Assembly: GCF_002079055.1 (NCBI RefSeq)
Contig: NC_047495.1
Coordinates: 1 to 64,000, forward strand
Origin: Saccharomyces paradoxus
Taxonomy: Eukaryota > Ascomycota > Saccharomycetes > Saccharomycetales > Saccharomycetaceae
Reading direction: 5' to 3'
DNA length: 64,000 nucleotides
Below, piece by piece: positions 61,945 through 64,000 of the stretch. The translations under genes and the position numbers were made by a program. Every line of letters starts with the position of its first letter. Positions within the stretch are counted from its first letter, which is position 1. Below the pieces are notes generated by a model that saw nothing but the letters and a program-made list of their open reading frames with translations, was not told the DNA's origin and did no database searches.

Positions 61945-62601
61945 TACCTGTTTGCTTCCGCCCAGTGTACTTTCGCCTTAAACTTCTTTCTGTAAAACTC
62001 TCCACTAAAAAAAGACAAGCCACAAGAGAAATAAGCGCTTGCTATTGGACACTGGTATTGTTTTTCTTCTTTTACTGTCTTCAATTGTTGATCGACTCCA
62101 TCCAACGATTTCATAATAGCAATAATTCGTTACGAATAATAGTGTTTTTTCCCTTATAGTGGAGTAAATTTTCCATCCTATATCCGGGTGAGAAATTGAT
62201 GAATTTGTTGACGGCAATCAAAGTTTTGCATCCGTACCTCATTATAAATGTATGAGTTTTTTTTTTTTTTCTTTTGTGTGCTTGCAACAGAAATTTCATG
62301 GGAACATCAGAAAAGGCGCAAAGTTTCCTGGTACCTCCGCCTGGACATGGGCTGGGTACTTCCTTCTAGGAAAAGAGTTTTGCTGTAGCGTTCTCTCTAG
62401 GCAGGGGCTCTGACTCCCTCGTCAGAGGCAGAGGTGGCTTCCGGCCTCAGGGTATTGCCTTCTCCAGCTTCTTGCGAGGCATGCATTCTAACTGAAGGTG
62501 TATCTAGAATATCTGAAATTAAAGGTAGTTGAATCTCTATTCGTTGTAGTTGTTGTTAATATCAGTTATTATCCCATAGTTGAGACGACCAAGATTCAAA
62601 C
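61945..62601. promoter_or_regulatory. Divergent MLP2-RPL40A promoter
   Basis: 657 bp. T-runs near 62250-62270 are typical of ribosomal-protein promoters. GGGGCTCTGACTCCCTCGTC near 62406-62425 is followed by CAGAGG, giving an imperfect inverted repeat. A weak Rap1-like match near 62344-62357 (reverse of ACCCAGCCCATG) is too poor to assert. Confidence 0.45.
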
Positions 62602-63461
<860 letters not shown>

Positions 63462-63724
63462 TCTATTTCGCCCAATCAATATATACATTTATTTACTGTA
63501 TACTTTAATGTACATCTTCTTTTATCATACCTATTGTTAAAGTCATAATATTACTTAATACTAAATACTTGAGAAAATACTATGCTTTCCCTAGTGTCAA
63601 ACTTTGGAATCTATAAGATTGTTTTTTTTTGAATATATCCTTATGTTATACATGAAAATCAATGCGTAGTGGTGGTATTGCGCACCAGCCTTTGATTAGT
63701 TTGTTTCTATTATTTTTAGGTTTT
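63462..63724. terminator. Convergent RPL40A-SLN1 3' region
   Basis: 263 bp between two 3' ends. AT-rich, with TATATACATTTATTTAC (63479-63495) as a plausible efficiency element for RPL40A. No gene. Confidence 0.5.
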
Positions 63725-64000
63725 TCACTTGTTTATTTTCTTTCCCTGATATGCCGCACAAAACTCTGCAAGAATAGTCTTTAATTTCGGTCTTTTGATC
63801 GGTTTCGATAAAAACCCATTCATGCCTGATTCTAAGCATTCTTTGATGTTGCTATCATCGGCAAATGCGGTTAGAGCAACAATTGGTGATGTATAGCCTA
63901 GATCGTGCCTTATCATCTTAGTAGAAAGTAATCCATCCACTTTAGGCATTTGGACATCCATGAAAATCATATTATAATTTTCGCCCTTTGATGTTAATTC
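63725..64000 (-). CDS. SLN1: Osmosensing hybrid histidine kinase Sln1, C-terminal part (runs off the window)
   Basis: The last 91 residues of the receiver domain are present; the gene continues beyond the right end. The phospho-acceptor Asp is in [14 protein letters not shown], the conserved Thr/Ser in [11 protein letters not shown], and the Lys in [13 protein letters not shown]. In the full protein the sensor passes phosphate to this Asp and on to Ypd1, then Ssk1 or Skn7, controlling the HOG pathway. The C-terminus reads [10 protein letters not shown], nearly the S. cerevisiae end. Confidence 0.96.
   Translation of the reverse strand, partial: ELTSKGENYNMIFMDVQMPKVDGLLSTKMIRHDLGYTSPIVALTAFADDSNIKECLESGMNGFLSKPIKRPKLKTILAEFCAAYQGKKINK

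Noticed and set aside
62344-62357. Possible Rap1 site before RPL40A
   Set aside because: The match to the Rap1 consensus is too poor to claim without a matrix score.

Overview
This window is chromosomal DNA from a budding yeast of the Saccharomyces sensu stricto group. From about 11 kb to the right end, the gene order is that of the left arm of S. cerevisiae chromosome IX, from IMA3/HXT12 through SUC2 and MLP2 to RPL40A and SLN1. The protein products differ from what I recall of S288C by several per cent (visible in BNR1, UBP7, SUC2 and MCM10), and loci that are split in S288C (HXT12, SDL1, NIT1) are single open frames. I therefore infer S. paradoxus, or a very diverged S. cerevisiae. The species call rests on remembered sequences and was not computed.

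Layout. 1-8.3 kb is subtelomeric and gene-poor. It holds a broken cysteine-rich coding relic, at least four solo or partial Ty1/Ty2-type delta LTRs (two abutting head to head), and two small secreted-protein genes that share a perfectly identical 347-bp core. 8.3-23.9 kb is a subtelomeric gene block for scavenging and cell surface: ENB1 (enterobactin transporter), an isomaltase, an HXT9/11/12-type transporter, the wall mannoprotein gene CSS1 and the serine dehydratase gene SDL1. 24-33 kb carries SOA1 (sulfonate/sulfur transport), NIT1 (nitrilase) and SUC2 (invertase). From 33 kb on, the DNA is ordinary compact core chromosome: YIL161W, POT1, BNR1, AIM20, COA1, the intron-containing YIL156W-B, UBP7, GUT2, IMP2', RRD1, YIL152W, ESL1, MCM10, MLP2, RPL40A (intron, 8-nt coding first exon) and the 3' end of SLN1.

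How it fits together. The left third is a nutrient-opportunist zone whose promoters carry readable sites: Aft1-type iron sites before ENB1, an evenly spaced Rgt1-type array before HXT, and two Mig1 boxes with a TATA before SUC2. The POT1-BNR1 spacer has an exact oleate response element, a 36-bp perfect palindrome and a palindromic MCB site. The most notable structural points are ENB1 (a chromosome XV-left gene in S288C) next to a IX-left IMA-HXT-CSS1 block, the 347-bp identical cassette in otherwise different secreted proteins, and an unexplained 254-codon frame in the 3-kb CSS1-SDL1 spacer. I saw no tRNA gene, telomeric repeat, complete Ty or CRISPR-like structure.
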